From Spirochaetae bacterium HGW-Spirochaetae-9 (GTDB lineage Bacteria > Spirochaetota > Spirochaetia > Treponematales > Rectinemataceae): DNA of 6,184 nucleotides. Both the position numbers and the translations under genes were made by a program. Under the pieces are notes generated by a model that was not told the origin of the DNA, searched no databases, and saw nothing but the letters and a program-made list of their open reading frames with translations. The DNA lies in assembly GCA_002839205.1 (NCBI GenBank), contig PGXP01000131.1:1-6184 (forward strand). Direction: 5' to 3'. This document shows positions 5,060 to 6,184 of this stretch, in pieces; position 1 is the stretch's first letter; every line of letters starts with the position of its first letter.

Positions 5060-5992
5060 ATGGATAGCGCGGAAACACTGTTGAGGATCGGACTTCCCAA
5101 GGGCAGGATGCAGGGCAAGGTCATTCAGCTTCTCGCCGACGCAGGCCTTCCCGTCAGCATTGACGAGAGGGAATACAGGCCCAGGATCGGCAACGGATCG
5201 GCCGGAGCCGTCGGTTCCCCCAGCCTCCAGTATGAAGCCAAGCTCCTCAAGCCGCAGAACATCGTCGAAATGCTGGCATCGGGCAGCCGCGATGTTGGCT
5301 TTGCGGGAGCGGACTGGGTCAAGGAACTGGACGCAGACATCGTCGAGCTCTATGACACGGGCATGGATCCGGTGAGCGTGGTCGCGGCCGCCCCTGAATC
5401 GCTGATGGCCAGGATCGGCAGCCTGGAAAAGCCTTCTATCCCATGGATGGAGGCCTGCAGACGCACTCCCATCGTCGCTTCCGAATACCAGACCATCGCC
5501 CGCAAATGGATGAAAAAGCACATATCTGAGGCCACGTTCATCCGCTCATACGGCGCCACCGAGGTATTCCCGCCCGAGGATGCCGACCTCATCGTCGACA
5601 ACTGCGCGACAGGCTCGACCCTGAGGGCGAACGGACTTGTCATCATCGACACGATCATGAAGAGCTCAACACGGCTCTATGCGTCTAGGAAAGCCATGGA
5701 AAATCCGGCCAAGCGCGAAGCCGCTGAAGCCCTCGTCCTCATCCTGCGCTCGGTACTCGAAGCCAGGAAGCGGGTGATGCTCGAAGTCAACGTCTCCCAG
5801 GCCAATCTGGAGGCCGTCATAAGCATACTTCCCTGCCTCCGCTCCCCCACCCTCTCCCCCCTCAACGATGGCAAGGACTTCGCCGTGCGCGTCGCCGCGC
5901 CCAAGGATATGCTTGCCGCCCTCATCCCCGAGATCAAGCGCAGGGGAGGAAGCGATATCGTCGTCACCCAGCTCAGCCAGTTGGTGCCCTGA
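5060..5992 (+). CDS. hisG: ATP phosphoribosyltransferase HisG, long form
   Basis: HisG catalyses the first step of histidine synthesis, joining ATP and PRPP to give phosphoribosyl-ATP, and is feedback-inhibited by histidine. The 310 residues match the long, self-sufficient form that does not need HisZ. The N-terminal catalytic domains show RIGLPKGRM (9-17), GFAGADWVKEL (80-90) and SEYQTIARKW (141-150). The PRPP-binding signature is DLIVDNCATGSTLRANGL (176-193), and a C-terminal ACT-like HisG_C regulatory domain spans about 233-308. The ATG at 5060 is supported by AAGGGAG at 5048-5054 with 5-base spacing. The gene lies directly downstream of the His-rich leader peptide and terminator, so it should be under attenuation as well as feedback control. 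hisC begins one base after its stop, so the two are co-transcribed and probably translationally coupled. Confidence 0.96.
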   Translation: MDSAETLLRIGLPKGRMQGKVIQLLADAGLPVSIDEREYRPRIGNGSAGAVGSPSLQYEAKLLKPQNIVEMLASGSRDVGFAGADWVKELDADIVELYDTGMDPVSVVAAAPESLMARIGSLEKPSIPWMEACRRTPIVASEYQTIARKWMKKHISEATFIRSYGATEVFPPEDADLIVDNCATGSTLRANGLVIIDTIMKSSTRLYASRKAMENPAKREAAEALVLILRSVLEARKRVMLEVNVSQANLEAVISILPCLRSPTLSPLNDGKDFAVRVAAPKDMLAALIPEIKRRGGSDIVVTQLSQLVP

Positions 5993-5993
5993 C

Positions 5994-6184
5994 ATGGAAG
6001 GCAGCACAAGAACAGACTGGCTCAAGGTCGATGCCAACGAGGGCTCCTGCGTCCTCGACACCGAACAGCTCGGGCGCGTGCTTTCGCCGGAGATCGCCCG
6101 CCGCTACCCAAGGGCTGAACTCCTCGAGAAGGATCTCGCCGCCTTTTTCGGCGTCGATCCTGGCCAGGTGATTGCTACGGCGGG
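5994..6184 (+). CDS. hisC: Histidinol-phosphate aminotransferase HisC, N-terminal part (cut by window edge)
   Basis: Sixty-three codons are visible. HisC is a PLP-dependent class I/II aminotransferase that converts imidazole-acetol phosphate and glutamate to histidinol phosphate. The N-terminal family pattern is clear: WLKVDANEGS (the usual LDANE substrate-arm motif), then ARRYPRAELLEKDLAAFFG, then VDPGQVIATAG, which leads into the glycine-rich PLP region beyond the edge. The lysine that binds PLP lies outside the window. The ATG at 5994 follows the hisG stop by one base. No ribosome site is evident within the hisG end, so translation is probably coupled. A relative in another aminotransferase pathway is possible, but the position after hisG makes HisC by far the best call. 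Confidence 0.88.
   Translation, partial: MEGSTRTDWLKVDANEGSCVLDTEQLGRVLSPEIARRYPRAELLEKDLAAFFGVDPGQVIATA

Noticed and set aside
4844..5521. Minus-strand frame of 225 codons across the his leader and hisG.
   Set aside because: It is antisense to the HisG catalytic motifs and the attenuator; no family resemblance.

Overview
The window is GC-rich bacterial chromosome with short, tightly packed genes. Gene content (long-form HisG, short RsmI, a TrmH/SpoU protein with a distinctive N-terminal extension, an AI-2E family permease, a PHP phosphoesterase and a COG0731-like radical SAM protein) and the mixed codon style (AGG and CTC common) would fit a high-GC spirochaete or similar environmental anaerobe. 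That assignment rests on remembered similarity and is only tentative. The first ~300 bases look different: they encode, on the minus strand, part of a class I polyhydroxyalkanoate synthase (PhaC) of betaproteobacterial type with strongly CTG-biased leucine codons. They join in frame onto the end of the TrmH-like gene, which is best explained as a chimeric join (assembly or cloning) at the left end.

Layout, left to right. (1) 1-~302, minus: internal PhaC fragment. (2) ~303-1102, minus: TrmH/SpoU RNA 2'-O-methyltransferase, broken by a one-base frameshift near 755 and cut off by the PhaC join. (3) 1110-1796, minus: rsmI, seven bases upstream of the TrmH gene, so the two methyltransferases form one leftward unit. 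(4) 1797-1938: divergent intergenic region with a possible rsmI promoter. (5) 1939-3060, plus: AI-2E/PerM-type membrane protein. (6) 3012-3866, minus: PHP-family phosphoesterase whose 3' end overlaps the permease by 49 bp. (7) 3863-4723, minus: radical SAM protein, overlapping the PHP gene by 4 bp (ATGA) and probably its operon leader. (8) 4724-5059: a dense 336-base regulatory region. (9) 5060-5992, plus: hisG. (10) 5994 to the right edge, plus: start of hisC.

The most interesting part is the hisG leader. It contains a 30-residue leader peptide gene (4831-4923) with seven histidine codons in eight (HHHHHGHH). It is followed by mutually exclusive RNA pairings and a strong intrinsic terminator (4952-4987) before hisG. 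This is the architecture of a ribosome-mediated histidine attenuator: histidine shortage would stall the ribosome on the His codons, allow an alternative pairing that breaks the terminator, and let transcription run into hisG-hisC. Upstream of the leader peptide are an exact TTGACA, an 8-bp inverted repeat touching the leader AUG, and a 10-codon mini-ORF ending in ATGA on that AUG, so initiation may also be controlled.
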